From positions 2,294,001 through 2,358,000 of the forward strand of contig NC_014655.1 in assembly GCF_000166395.1 (NCBI RefSeq): a stretch of 64,000 bases of DNA. Reading direction: 5' to 3'. The notes below the pieces were generated by a model. It was not told where the DNA came from, ran no database searches, and was given only the letters and a program-made list of their open reading frames with translations. Positions 27,290-35,616 of this stretch are shown piece after piece (position 1 is the stretch's first letter; each line of letters starts with the position of its first letter). This DNA is from Leadbetterella byssophila DSM 17132 (GTDB lineage Bacteria > Bacteroidota > Bacteroidia > Cytophagales > Spirosomataceae). The position numbers and the translations under genes are program-made.

Positions 27290-27328
27290 GTAACTTAGTT
27301 ACAAAAAGTAACAGTAACCTTTAGGTTA
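27290..27328. promoter_or_regulatory. Candidate HxlR operator cluster
   Basis: Overlapping inverted repeats of GTAAC half-sites lie between the divergent nitroreductase and HxlR genes: GTAACT T AGTTAC (27290-27302), GTTAC aaaaa GTAAC (27298-27312) and TAACCT TT AGGTTA (27315-27328). The sharing of half-sites suggests cooperative binding by a dimeric regulator controlling both genes. Confidence 0.55.
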
Positions 27329-27333
27329 TCATA

Positions 27334-27663
27334 ATGGAAGATTGCAAACATCATATTTTATCTATCCAGGATGCAATGGACGTCCTTAAAGGTCGATGGA
27401 AAATACAAATCATCTCTGTCCTCTGCTACAGTCACAACAGGAGATTTTCTGACCTCCTTCAGGAAATCAGGGGAATCTCAAATAAGATGTTAAGCAAGGA
27501 ATTGAAGGACCTGGAAACTCACCGCTTAGTGATCCGTACAGTGGAAAGTACCCAACCTATCATCATCACTTATGCACTTACAGAACATGGCAAAAAATTG
27601 CAAGAAGTCATGTGCAAACTCTCAGAGTGGGGTTGTGAGCACCGTAAACAAATGATCCTTTAA
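27334..27663 (+). CDS. HxlR-family transcriptional regulator
   Basis: A 109-residue winged-helix protein with the family phrases VLKGRWKIQIISVL, RFSDLLQEIRGISNKMLSKELKDLE and TYALTEHGKKL. The N-terminal DCKH holds a cysteine at residue 4 in the position that serves as the redox or electrophile sensor in relatives such as HypR and YodB. It probably controls the divergent nitroreductase gene and itself. It overlaps the convergent DoxX gene by 4 bases. Confidence 0.92.
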   Translation: MEDCKHHILSIQDAMDVLKGRWKIQIISVLCYSHNRRFSDLLQEIRGISNKMLSKELKDLETHRLVIRTVESTQPIIITYALTEHGKKLQEVMCKLSEWGCEHRKQMIL

Positions 27664-28037
27664 TCGATCAGTTGCAAATACTTGCCCTTATTCTCTATCA
27701 TAATCCAACCCAGAACTATAGCCATCAAGCCCGCCATTAATAAACCTTCCGGATAAACCATGATGTGAAAAACTAGAACCCCTACCATTATAGGTAATAG
27801 CACTATCGCTCCTAATGCTCTGGTTTTTCGTAGCACCAGTAACACCCCCCCAACGATCTCTACTACCGCCACCAATGGAAGTAACCACTTGATCTCTGCA
27901 ATGGCAGCATCATGCCGCACCACCGCCTCAGGAAGCCCCTCTGGAACGGGAATATATTGGAAAATCTTATTTAATCCGGCATTTAAAAAGAGAAGGGCTA
28001 CAATTACAGACAGTACGTTTAAGATCTTGTTTCTCAT
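27660..28037 (-). CDS. DoxX-family small membrane protein
   Basis: 125 residues with four predicted membrane helices and little else. FLNAGLNKIFQY near the N-terminus and WLLPLVAVVEIVGGVLLVL in the middle are typical of DoxX/DoxX-like proteins, inner-membrane proteins often found near oxidoreductases and thiol stress genes. Convergent with hxlR and overlapping it by 4 bases; next to the LptD gene on the same strand, 38 bases away. Function uncertain. Confidence 0.75.
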   Translation of the reverse strand: MRNKILNVLSVIVALLFLNAGLNKIFQYIPVPEGLPEAVVRHDAAIAEIKWLLPLVAVVEIVGGVLLVLRKTRALGAIVLLPIMVGVLVFHIMVYPEGLLMAGLMAIVLGWIMIENKGKYLQLID

Positions 28038-28074
28038 ATGTTTTAAGGTTTAATACCCAAACATATACAAACTT

Positions 28075-30993
28075 TTAATAACTACCTGCTCTTCTGCGAG
28101 TTACTTTCAAATCTTTCAGCAAATTAGCCTTAGGTCTTAAAGTAAAATCAAAACCTCCACTGCGCATGGCCGAACCGGAAAGCGGAGTCCAGTTTAAAGA
28201 GAACATCCAACAGTGCAACTCTCTCACTATACCCACCGTAGTTAAGGTCACCTGCTTGAAACGGAAGTCCCAACCACTGTTAAAAGTGACCTTGGTATTC
28301 TTGGTCAAACTAACGTCACCTGAGAATGAAAAGGACATGGTCCAGCGCTCCGGCGACAAACCCTGCTTTTGATAGTTAGCAGAGTAATTCATATTCAAAT
28401 TCCATGGAATCTCAAAATCCACATAATCCATTGGATTCACCGGCAAATTAGTGTTTCTGTTTACAGCCGGAGTATTAGTACTTCCCCCCCTAAAAACTTG
28501 CGGATTGAGACTGGTACTGGCTCCAAAAGTTAACCTGCTCAAATAACTTCCTACATCCTCATTAGCAAACTCAGATTTACCCTTTTGCCACTTGAATCTG
28601 GTTATCCGAATACCCGCCAAGTTAGACTTCATCTCCGGATCAGATATGTACATATAGGGATCCAAAGTGGCATTGGCATTCAGATTCAACTTACGTTTGA
28701 ACAAGGAAGTATTCGTACTCAACTGAATATCAGAAAGCGCAAATTCATTCAGGTCCTTCCGGGCAAAAATGTTATAACTGGTACTGATATTGAAGTTATC
28801 CAATAGCATAATCTTCTCCACATCTGTCTCTGAAGAATCTGAGCGACTTCTTACCTTTGCTTCCAACTGGTTACTCAAACTAAAACTAATATTCCCTGCA
28901 TCTCTGGATGATGCACCGGAGCCGCCTATATACTTAGGTAAATAACGATAGGAATTCAAACTATCAGACCTCACCTGTTGGTACACCGAATTCTTGTTTT
29001 GAGGAGTATAACTAAAGCCTATGGATGGATTCAAGGTATGACGCAAAGCCTGAATTCTCCCTTTGGAACCTAAATTAAAGGTACCATACAAACGGGTGTT
29101 CATGGCAGCACCAAAACTCATATTGTTCGCAAAATTCAATCCCTGAACCGTATCAATCACCACTACCCCTCCACTTCTGGAATTCATATTCACGTGTAAA
29201 CCTTCCTTATCTCTCACATAACTCAAGGTGTCAATACTGTCATCCACGTTAACAAACACCTTATTTCCATTCGAAAGGGTGATCTCCCGGTTTTCATTCA
29301 CATAAGTATACTGCAAGGAACGGTCATACAAGTCTCCTCTCATGGTTATGGAAGGAGTCAAGTTGATATATTTCGCAATCTTGATATTAGGCAAAGTGAT
29401 AGGAACCGAATAAGAGTTAGTGATGGTGCTATTCTTCATAATAGCACTCAATCCTTTAAGTCTAGGGTTCTGCAAACTCTCTAATTCCTCCTTATAAGCT
29501 TGCCTTTGTTCTAAACTTAATGTTAGGTCGTAAATCAAAAGATTCAGCTCATTAATCCTCCTTTGCTCAGCTTCCGTATAAGGCGAGTTCCTAACACCGG
29601 CGATATTATACTCGGTATAGGAATTCGAACGGTTCATCACCGTATTATTCGCTTGAATACCACCTGTAAGGTTCAAACCCACACGGAAGGAATCATACCA
29701 TTTACCTACCTGATTTTTTGGCTTGACAAAAGGATTAAATTGCTTTAAACCCATAGAGTACCCTAGACTAGATCGAAAGTCGTTTTGGTTTTGGCTAACT
29801 GAAAAGGAATAAGTGGAAGTATATAGTTTGCCAAAGTTTCTCATGTAGTTAATACTACCCCCTACGTTATTCTGCATCACCGCACTTAAATTAGAAGTAC
29901 GAATATTGCTAGCAGCAAAACCATTGGTCATGTAGTTCATGTTAGAAGAAAAGCTTCTGTCTGTCCGCAGGCTCTTCGGCGTATGATTCCACATGATATT
30001 AAACTGATGATCTACAGGATTATATTTTTTCCCTGTTAATCCATATTGATTACTCTGTACGTTTCTATTGAACTGTACTGAAAAGCTTCCCTGATATTTG
30101 TACTTTTTGGAATAGTCAATTTGTTCTTTTACCCCAAAGCTCAAGTTTGTATAAAACTGAAAAGTCAAGGTATTGCTTAACCTTTCATTGAAAGCATGAT
30201 AATACCCAAAGTCGTTAAAATAGAAACCTCTACCGTCATTCCTTTGCTCTCCATAACTACCCATCACAAAACCGGAAGTACCTATATCCTGTTTAGGCTG
30301 TACCGGAAAGAAACCAAACAAGAAACCTACAGGAAGAGGAATATTATGTACTACCAAATTAAAAGGGCCGGAAAGGGCTGACTTCTTATTGATAAACATG
30401 ATCTTCTTCGCTGAGATATGGAAATGAGGTTCAGCCAGATTACAAGTAGTATACTTCGCAAAACCTAAGTGCAGGTTATCGTACTCGTCCTTTTTTACCA
30501 CCTTACCATGTATATACCCCTCCCCTTGCTCCGTGGCTATGGAGTAGATCTTAGCTCTCTTACTTTTGAAATTATAGCGAATAGTATCCATGTGATAGGT
30601 CTCCAGACCATCTTGGAATACCGGCTTCCCTGCTACCCTTAACCCTGTGGTATCCTCCGTATCTTTTACACCATGGGCGTAGATTTCATTCTTTCCCCAG
30701 TCCAGCATAATGTAATTCGCTCCTAAAGTAGTAGGTTGATACTCCACCTTTGCCTCATTGTAAAGGTGATAGAGCTTACGCTTTACATTAAAGACTACAG
30801 AGTCTTTTGCATATCGTTTTACGGTAGTAGATAAACCGCTCTCTTTACTTACCAGAGAGTCTGCTAATTGTAGCTTAACGGTATCTTTGGGAGGGACACG
30901 CATGCCTGTTCCACCTACGGGAGGTCTACCTTGTGAAAAAGCAGACAAGCCGTAAACCATAAGGGATAGGAAGAAAAACAGATGGTGTTTCAA
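28075..30993 (-). CDS. lptD: LptD-like LPS-assembly outer-membrane protein
   Basis: Places lipopolysaccharide in the outer leaflet of the outer membrane. The 972-residue product has a signal peptide (LKHHLFFFLSLMVYGLSAFSQ), an OstA-like N-terminal jellyroll (about 60-200; YHLYNEAKVEYQPTTLGANYIMLDWGKNE) and a large beta-barrel with many alternating strands (HTLNPSIGFSYTP; LNMNYSANYQKQG). It corresponds to the Bacteroidota putative LptD group. The only start consistent with the signal peptide is a TTG at 30993; no in-frame ATG lies upstream. Divergent from the amidase gene. Confidence 0.85.
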   Translation of the reverse strand: MKHHLFFFLSLMVYGLSAFSQGRPPVGGTGMRVPPKDTVKLQLADSLVSKESGLSTTVKRYAKDSVVFNVKRKLYHLYNEAKVEYQPTTLGANYIMLDWGKNEIYAHGVKDTEDTTGLRVAGKPVFQDGLETYHMDTIRYNFKSKRAKIYSIATEQGEGYIHGKVVKKDEYDNLHLGFAKYTTCNLAEPHFHISAKKIMFINKKSALSGPFNLVVHNIPLPVGFLFGFFPVQPKQDIGTSGFVMGSYGEQRNDGRGFYFNDFGYYHAFNERLSNTLTFQFYTNLSFGVKEQIDYSKKYKYQGSFSVQFNRNVQSNQYGLTGKKYNPVDHQFNIMWNHTPKSLRTDRSFSSNMNYMTNGFAASNIRTSNLSAVMQNNVGGSINYMRNFGKLYTSTYSFSVSQNQNDFRSSLGYSMGLKQFNPFVKPKNQVGKWYDSFRVGLNLTGGIQANNTVMNRSNSYTEYNIAGVRNSPYTEAEQRRINELNLLIYDLTLSLEQRQAYKEELESLQNPRLKGLSAIMKNSTITNSYSVPITLPNIKIAKYINLTPSITMRGDLYDRSLQYTYVNENREITLSNGNKVFVNVDDSIDTLSYVRDKEGLHVNMNSRSGGVVVIDTVQGLNFANNMSFGAAMNTRLYGTFNLGSKGRIQALRHTLNPSIGFSYTPQNKNSVYQQVRSDSLNSYRYLPKYIGGSGASSRDAGNISFSLSNQLEAKVRSRSDSSETDVEKIMLLDNFNISTSYNIFARKDLNEFALSDIQLSTNTSLFKRKLNLNANATLDPYMYISDPEMKSNLAGIRITRFKWQKGKSEFANEDVGSYLSRLTFGASTSLNPQVFRGGSTNTPAVNRNTNLPVNPMDYVDFEIPWNLNMNYSANYQKQGLSPERWTMSFSFSGDVSLTKNTKVTFNSGWDFRFKQVTLTTVGIVRELHCWMFSLNWTPLSGSAMRSGGFDFTLRPKANLLKDLKVTRRRAGSY

Positions 30994-31145
30994 GCCCTTC
31001 GTGTATCTGACGATATTAAACGATAAAATGCTATTTTTTAGATAGTATCTTGCATTTTTTTCGTTTCTACCGTTAATTCTTTTACATTTGTCACTGCAAA
31101 AATATAAAAACTAAATCTTTAAAAACACATAAATTTAGTTTCACG

Positions 31146-31916
31146 ATGTTTTCCTATAAAATTTTACTTACGTCAATACTGACGGTGCTTTTCTATTTGG
31201 GTCTATCTGCTTTTGCCCCCAAACCTAGTGGGGAATATGTCATTAACACCGTAGTTTTAGATGCCGGGCACGGAGGGAAAGACCCTGGAGCCGGAAACGG
31301 TAGAGAAAAGAAATATGCTTTGGATATCACCTTAAGAGTGGGTAGAAAAATCAAAGACGCTTATCCTGATGTACGAGTGATCTATACCAGAAACTCTGAT
31401 GTTTTTGTCCCTCTCCATGAAAGAGCGGCTATTGCCAACAGAAATAAGGCTGATTTGTTTATATCCATTCATTGCAATGCCAACACCAAGCCGCATATCA
31501 AAGGCACAGAGACCTATGTGATGGGTTTACACAAAACCCAGGACAACTTAGACCTGGCTAAGAAAGAGAATAACGTTATCCTCCTAGAAGAAGATTATAA
31601 AAAGACTTATAAAGGCTTTAATCCGGAGTCTCCTTTAGCACATATCATGCTGGCAAATTACCAACATGCCTTCATGACCCAGAGTACAAACTTTGCTGCA
31701 AAAGTGGAGAAGCACTTCGATAAAGTAAACGGCATGCGCAGCAGAGGCGTAAAACAAGCCGGATTTCTGGTCATCTGGGAAACTACCATGCCAAGTGTAC
31801 TCATAGAAACCGGTTATCTATCTAACCCAGATGACTCAAAAGTATTAGGTTCTGAATCAGGTAGAGAAGAACTGGCAGAAGCTATTTTTAAGGCGTTTGC
31901 AGAATACAAAAAATAA
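31146..31916 (+). CDS. N-acetylmuramoyl-L-alanine amidase (Amidase_3)
   Basis: Zinc enzyme that cuts the bond between MurNAc and the stem peptide of peptidoglycan, usually for daughter-cell separation. 256 residues: an N-terminal hydrophobic export signal (about 5-22) and the catalytic domain with VVLDAGHGGKDPGA (zinc His), YALDITLRVG, ERAAIANRNKADLFISIHCNA (second His) and VLIETGYLSNPDD (catalytic Glu). Catalytic positions are intact. An MCE gene follows 40 bases downstream on the same strand, though that gene has its own promoter element. Confidence 0.93.
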   Translation: MFSYKILLTSILTVLFYLGLSAFAPKPSGEYVINTVVLDAGHGGKDPGAGNGREKKYALDITLRVGRKIKDAYPDVRVIYTRNSDVFVPLHERAAIANRNKADLFISIHCNANTKPHIKGTETYVMGLHKTQDNLDLAKKENNVILLEEDYKKTYKGFNPESPLAHIMLANYQHAFMTQSTNFAAKVEKHFDKVNGMRSRGVKQAGFLVIWETTMPSVLIETGYLSNPDDSKVLGSESGREELAEAIFKAFAEYKK

Positions 31917-31923
31917 TATTTCG

Positions 31924-31931
31924 TACATTTG
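31924..31931 (+). promoter_or_regulatory. Predicted -7 element of the MCE-family gene
   Basis: TACATTTG, a full TAnnTTTG match, 24 bases before the ATG at 31956. Confidence 0.4.
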
Positions 31932-31955
31932 CACTAGCACAAATTGGCTCAACAA

Positions 31956-32882
31956 ATGAATATATCAAAAGAGGTTAAAGTAGGGATATTGGGAATCATT
32001 GGTTTAGTTCTCCTTTATTACGGCTTTAATTTCCTCAAAGGCACAGACATATTTTCATCCACTAGAGAATACAAGCTTACTTTTAAAGACGTCATGGGTT
32101 TAGAAGTATCTAATACCGTGAGTTATAATGGGGTACAAGTAGGTAGAGTGGCATCTGTTACTCCCAATTATGAAAAAGATGAAGTGGATGTGGTAGTTGC
32201 CCTTAAAAAAGAGGTAACAGTCACAGATCAATCTGAAATGATTCTAGCAGATGACGGACTTGTAGGAGGAAAAATCCTAGTTCTGAAAATCAATCCTGGC
32301 CAGCCCCTGGCAGCAAACTCATTAATAAAAAGCAAAGTCCAGCCTAGTCTTTTAGGTTCCGTTACTGAAGCTCTAGATCCCACCATGCAAAAAGTTGACT
32401 CTCTAATGTCTAATCTAATAAGTCTAGTAGTAGAGTTTAAACATTCAGGAGATGCATTAAAAGTCCTATTAGCTAGTGCAACACAAACTACCACCGGCTT
32501 AAACGGAATAGTAGCTTCTAATAGTAAAAACTTAAATACCATTACTGGAAATGCAGCTCAATTAACTGCTGACCTCAACAGAGTGGTAAAAGACCTGGAT
32601 ACTCAATTGAAACCTATTCTAGCAAATGCTAATAAGTTTACTGATTCTTTAAGTACTATACAATTAGCTTCCACTATGAATAAACTGGATGCTACAATAG
32701 GTGAATTCCAGGGAATCGTAGCGGAAATCAATAACGGTAAAGGCACCATAGGGAAGTTAACTTCCAATGACTCTCTTTATACAAATTTGAACAATACAGC
32801 GGAATCTCTCAACAAACTCATGGTTGACCTCAAGGAGAATCCGAAACGATATGTACATTTCTCCCTCTTCGGTAGAAAATAA
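31956..32882 (+). CDS. MlaD/MCE-family lipid-transport protein
   Basis: Substrate-binding part of an MCE phospholipid transport system, anchored in the inner membrane and projecting into the periplasm. The 308 residues show one N-terminal helix (VGILGIIGLVLLYYGFNFL), the MCE domain (about 36-112; VMGLEVSNTVSYNGVQVGRV..ILADDGLVGGKILVL) and a helical C-terminal half (about 135-300) with repeated Asn/Thr-rich heptads. The ATG at 31956 is preferred to the TTG at 31944. Companion permease and ATPase genes are not next to it. Confidence 0.9.
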   Translation: MNISKEVKVGILGIIGLVLLYYGFNFLKGTDIFSSTREYKLTFKDVMGLEVSNTVSYNGVQVGRVASVTPNYEKDEVDVVVALKKEVTVTDQSEMILADDGLVGGKILVLKINPGQPLAANSLIKSKVQPSLLGSVTEALDPTMQKVDSLMSNLISLVVEFKHSGDALKVLLASATQTTTGLNGIVASNSKNLNTITGNAAQLTADLNRVVKDLDTQLKPILANANKFTDSLSTIQLASTMNKLDATIGEFQGIVAEINNGKGTIGKLTSNDSLYTNLNNTAESLNKLMVDLKENPKRYVHFSLFGRK

Positions 32883-32897
32883 GAGACTCTGATTTTA

Positions 32898-32922
32898 AAA
32901 GCCCGATTATTTCGGGCTTTTC
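32898..32922 (+). terminator. Intrinsic terminator after the MCE gene
   Basis: AAAAGCCCGA / TTCGGGCTTTT stem with a short loop followed by T-rich sequence, 15 bases after the stop codon. Confidence 0.85.
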
Positions 32923-32959
32923 TTTTATTTTTACATCCGTACCAAAACCTATCAATGGA

Positions 32960-35116
32960 ATGAAGAAATACGCTTGGGCAGCTCTACTGCTTCCTATCAG
33001 CTTATTCGCCCAAAAACAGGCCTTAAGTGATGAAGCATTAATCTCAGGAAAACTTCCGGAAAACTTCCTTAACCCTTTACCCAGGGTACTAAAATGGACA
33101 GGAGATGATAAAGTCATCGTAAACATGAAACCTAGTCCTTCTGAAAATCAGCAAAACCTAATGCTGAATCTTAAAACCGGGAAAAGAGAAGATTTCAGTT
33201 CTGATCTTTTAACGAAAACCATTCAACCAAGATTACAGGTTACTGTCAAAAATGGAGACCTATACCTCCTGTCTGAAGGCACTGAAAAACGACTGACTAA
33301 TGACCCTGAAAAGGTAGAAAAGAATCCTACTTTTTCACCCGATAGCAATTATATAGCCTACACCAAAGAGAACGATCTTTACGCATATCATCTCAAAAGC
33401 GGTAAAGAAGTTCGTCATACTCAAGATGGTACCAAAACCATACTGAACGGTTATGCTACTTGGGTGTATTGGGAAGAGATCTTCGGAAGAGGAACCGCCT
33501 TCCGTGCATTTTGGTGGAGTCCGGATAGCAAAACCCTGGCCTTTATGCGATTTGACGAAACCAAGACCCCCATGTTCCCTATCTACAGCAGTACAGGGCA
33601 ATATGGCTTCCTTGAAGAAACTCGCTATCCAAAGGCAGGCGGAAATAACCCAACGGCTAAGATCGGATTTGTACAACCGGACACTCCAGGCATAACATGG
33701 GCAGATTTCAATGAACAAGATGAACAGTATTTCGGTTGGCCAAAATGGACCCTTGACGGTTCAGGATTAATGGTTCAATGGATCAACAGAGGTAATGATC
33801 ATTTAAAAATATACAATGTTTCTCCTAAAAACGGGCAAAAGAAACTGGTATACGAAGAAACCCAAAAAGAATGGATTTCCATTGATGAAGCTGACGAGAG
33901 ACTAACGCTCCTAGATAGCGGTAAAGAAATGGTGATCATCTCTGATAAAACCGGATGGAAACAACTATACCTCTACTCTATCGACGGAAAACTGATCAAT
34001 AAAATCACTGATGGAAAATACACAGTGACTCGAGTATTTGGTATAGACCAAAAAGAAAAAGTAGTGTACTTCCATGCCAGAGGCATTGAAAACTCAGCAA
34101 GATTTGACCTTTACCGAGTAGGACTAGACGGAAAGAATCTGAAACGCTTAACTTTTGGCGACTATAACCACCGTCAAATCTCTGCCTCCCCTGATTTGAA
34201 ATACTTTGCTACTACTTATTCAAATACACGCACTCCAATGGCCGTAACTATCCTGGATAGAACCGGTAAACGTGTAAAAGAACTGGGAACAGCTAAAGGA
34301 GATGAATTAGATAAGTATGCTTTGAATCTACCCGAAATAGTACGCGTAAAAAGCAATGACGGTAAGTTTGATTTACCCATGAGCATAGTTTACCCGGAAA
34401 AAATGGAAGCCGGTAAGAAATATCCATTGATGATCAGCATCTACGGAGGGCCTGATGCAGGTACCGTTTATGATCAATGGGGCTGGTCACCAAGATCCCA
34501 ATGGATGGCAAGAGAAGGTGTAATTCAGGTTGCACTAGATCACCGCGCAAGTGGTCACTTCGGCAAAGAAGGTGTAGCGTATATGCATAGGAACCTAAGC
34601 AAATACGAAATGGAAGACTACATCACCCAAGTGAAATACCTGATTAGTAAGGGTATTATAGATGAGAATAAAATCTTTATTACGGGATTTAGTTACGGAG
34701 GTTATATGACTGCCATTGCCCTTACAAAACATGCCGATGTGTTTACGCATGGTATTGCAGGCGGTAGCGTGACAGATTGGAGCTTATATGACTCCGCTTA
34801 CACTGAAAGATTTATGGACACTCCTCAAGAAAACCCAGAAGGCTATAAAAACGGTAATGTAATGAACTTCGTAGATCGATATAAAGGTAAATTACTTATC
34901 GTTCACGGAACTATGGATGATAACGTGCATCTGCAGAATAGTATCCAACTCATAGACGCCTTACAGGAGAAAAACAAAGATTTCGAAATGATGTTCTATC
35001 CAGGAGGAAGACACGGATGGGGTGGAAACAAAGGAGTACATTACAGTAACCTGCAAACCAAATTCATCTACAAACATTTGTTGGAAAAACCAGTTCCAAA
35101 AGGCCTGTTAAGGTAA
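32960..35116 (+). CDS. Dipeptidyl peptidase IV-type S9 serine peptidase
   Basis: Releases dipeptides, typically after proline or alanine, from peptide N-termini in the periplasm or outside. The 718 residues comprise a signal peptide (MKKYAWAALLLPISLFAQ), an eight-bladed DPPIV propeller (about 40-450) and an alpha/beta hydrolase domain (about 480-718) with GFSYGGY (nucleophile S578), GTMDDNVH (D653/D654) and GGRHGWGG (H685). YWEEIFGRG resembles the Glu-containing loop that holds the substrate N-terminus in DPP-IV. Ends in a terminator formed by a perfect 30-base palindrome. Confidence 0.93.
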   Translation: MKKYAWAALLLPISLFAQKQALSDEALISGKLPENFLNPLPRVLKWTGDDKVIVNMKPSPSENQQNLMLNLKTGKREDFSSDLLTKTIQPRLQVTVKNGDLYLLSEGTEKRLTNDPEKVEKNPTFSPDSNYIAYTKENDLYAYHLKSGKEVRHTQDGTKTILNGYATWVYWEEIFGRGTAFRAFWWSPDSKTLAFMRFDETKTPMFPIYSSTGQYGFLEETRYPKAGGNNPTAKIGFVQPDTPGITWADFNEQDEQYFGWPKWTLDGSGLMVQWINRGNDHLKIYNVSPKNGQKKLVYEETQKEWISIDEADERLTLLDSGKEMVIISDKTGWKQLYLYSIDGKLINKITDGKYTVTRVFGIDQKEKVVYFHARGIENSARFDLYRVGLDGKNLKRLTFGDYNHRQISASPDLKYFATTYSNTRTPMAVTILDRTGKRVKELGTAKGDELDKYALNLPEIVRVKSNDGKFDLPMSIVYPEKMEAGKKYPLMISIYGGPDAGTVYDQWGWSPRSQWMAREGVIQVALDHRASGHFGKEGVAYMHRNLSKYEMEDYITQVKYLISKGIIDENKIFITGFSYGGYMTAIALTKHADVFTHGIAGGSVTDWSLYDSAYTERFMDTPQENPEGYKNGNVMNFVDRYKGKLLIVHGTMDDNVHLQNSIQLIDALQEKNKDFEMMFYPGGRHGWGGNKGVHYSNLQTKFIYKHLLEKPVPKGLLR

Positions 35117-35126
35117 CTCGACCGGG

Positions 35127-35160
35127 TGTTGGGGCTAATTGCAATTAGCCCCAACATTTT
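35127..35160 (+). terminator. Terminator formed by a perfect 30-base palindrome
   Basis: TGTTGGGGCTAATT followed by GC and its exact complement (35127-35156), then TTTT. As RNA it folds into a long hairpin after the peptidase stop. It lies upstream of the BlaI-like operators and is not obviously part of them. Confidence 0.75.
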
Positions 35161-35169
35161 ATACCTGCC

Positions 35170-35185
35170 TACGAAATTTTTCGTA
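35170..35185. promoter_or_regulatory. BlaI-type operator 1
   Basis: TACGAAA tt TTTCGTA, a 7-2-7 inverted repeat just upstream of the predicted -33 element. It shares the TACGAA/TTCGTA core with operator 2. Confidence 0.6.
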
Positions 35186-35191
35186 ATAAAA

Positions 35192-35222
35192 TTTGCAATT
35201 TAATTTTTCCTTCATACCTTTA
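35192..35222 (+). promoter_or_regulatory. Predicted promoter of the BlaI/BlaR1-like operon
   Basis: TTTG (35192-35195), exactly 19 bases, then TACCTTTA (35215-35222), one base from TAnnTTTG. It is flanked on both sides by the inverted repeats. Confidence 0.55.
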
Positions 35223-35240
35223 CTACGAAAACATTCGTAG
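35223..35240. promoter_or_regulatory. BlaI-type operator 2
   Basis: CTACGAA aaca TTCGTAG, a 7-4-7 inverted repeat placed over the expected transcription start, 5 bases before the ATG. A repressor bound here would block transcription. Confidence 0.65.
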
Positions 35241-35244
35241 ATAC

Positions 35245-35616
35245 ATGGAAAAGAAACCTACAGAGTCAGAATTAGAAATCCTTCAGATCCTATGGCGCAG
35301 GAAAGCCGCAACTGTTAAAGAGATACATGAGGAATTGAAGCGTGATGTAGGATACACCACCACCTTAAAGATGTTGCAACTAATGTTTGAAAAAGGATTA
35401 GTTACACGTAAAGAAGAGGGACGTTCTCACCAATACCTGCCTTTGGTAGAAGAGACTAGTACTCAGCACACACTTTTAGAAAAATTCATAGATACCACTT
35501 ACAGAGGATCCGCCTCACGTCTCGTTATGCAGGCGCTGGGGAATCAGGAGGTCAGCAAAGAGGAACTTGATGAAATTAAGCGACTTATTCAATCGTTAGA
35601 AAACAAACAATTATGA
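35245..35616 (+). CDS. BlaI/MecI-family repressor
   Basis: A 123-residue winged-helix repressor (PTESELEILQILWRRKAATVKEIHEEL; YTTTLKMLQLMFEKGLV) with a C-terminal dimerisation and cleavage region. In the known systems a BlaR1-type membrane protease senses a signal and leads to cleavage of this repressor. The next gene overlaps by ATGA and encodes such a protease. Two matching inverted repeats in front of the gene indicate autorepression. No beta-lactamase gene is close. Confidence 0.93.
   Translation: MEKKPTESELEILQILWRRKAATVKEIHEELKRDVGYTTTLKMLQLMFEKGLVTRKEEGRSHQYLPLVEETSTQHTLLEKFIDTTYRGSASRLVMQALGNQEVSKEELDEIKRLIQSLENKQL

Noticed and set aside
33335-33718. 127-codon ORF on the - strand inside the DPP-IV-type gene
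   Set aside because: Shadow of conserved propeller coding sequence; no start context or domain.
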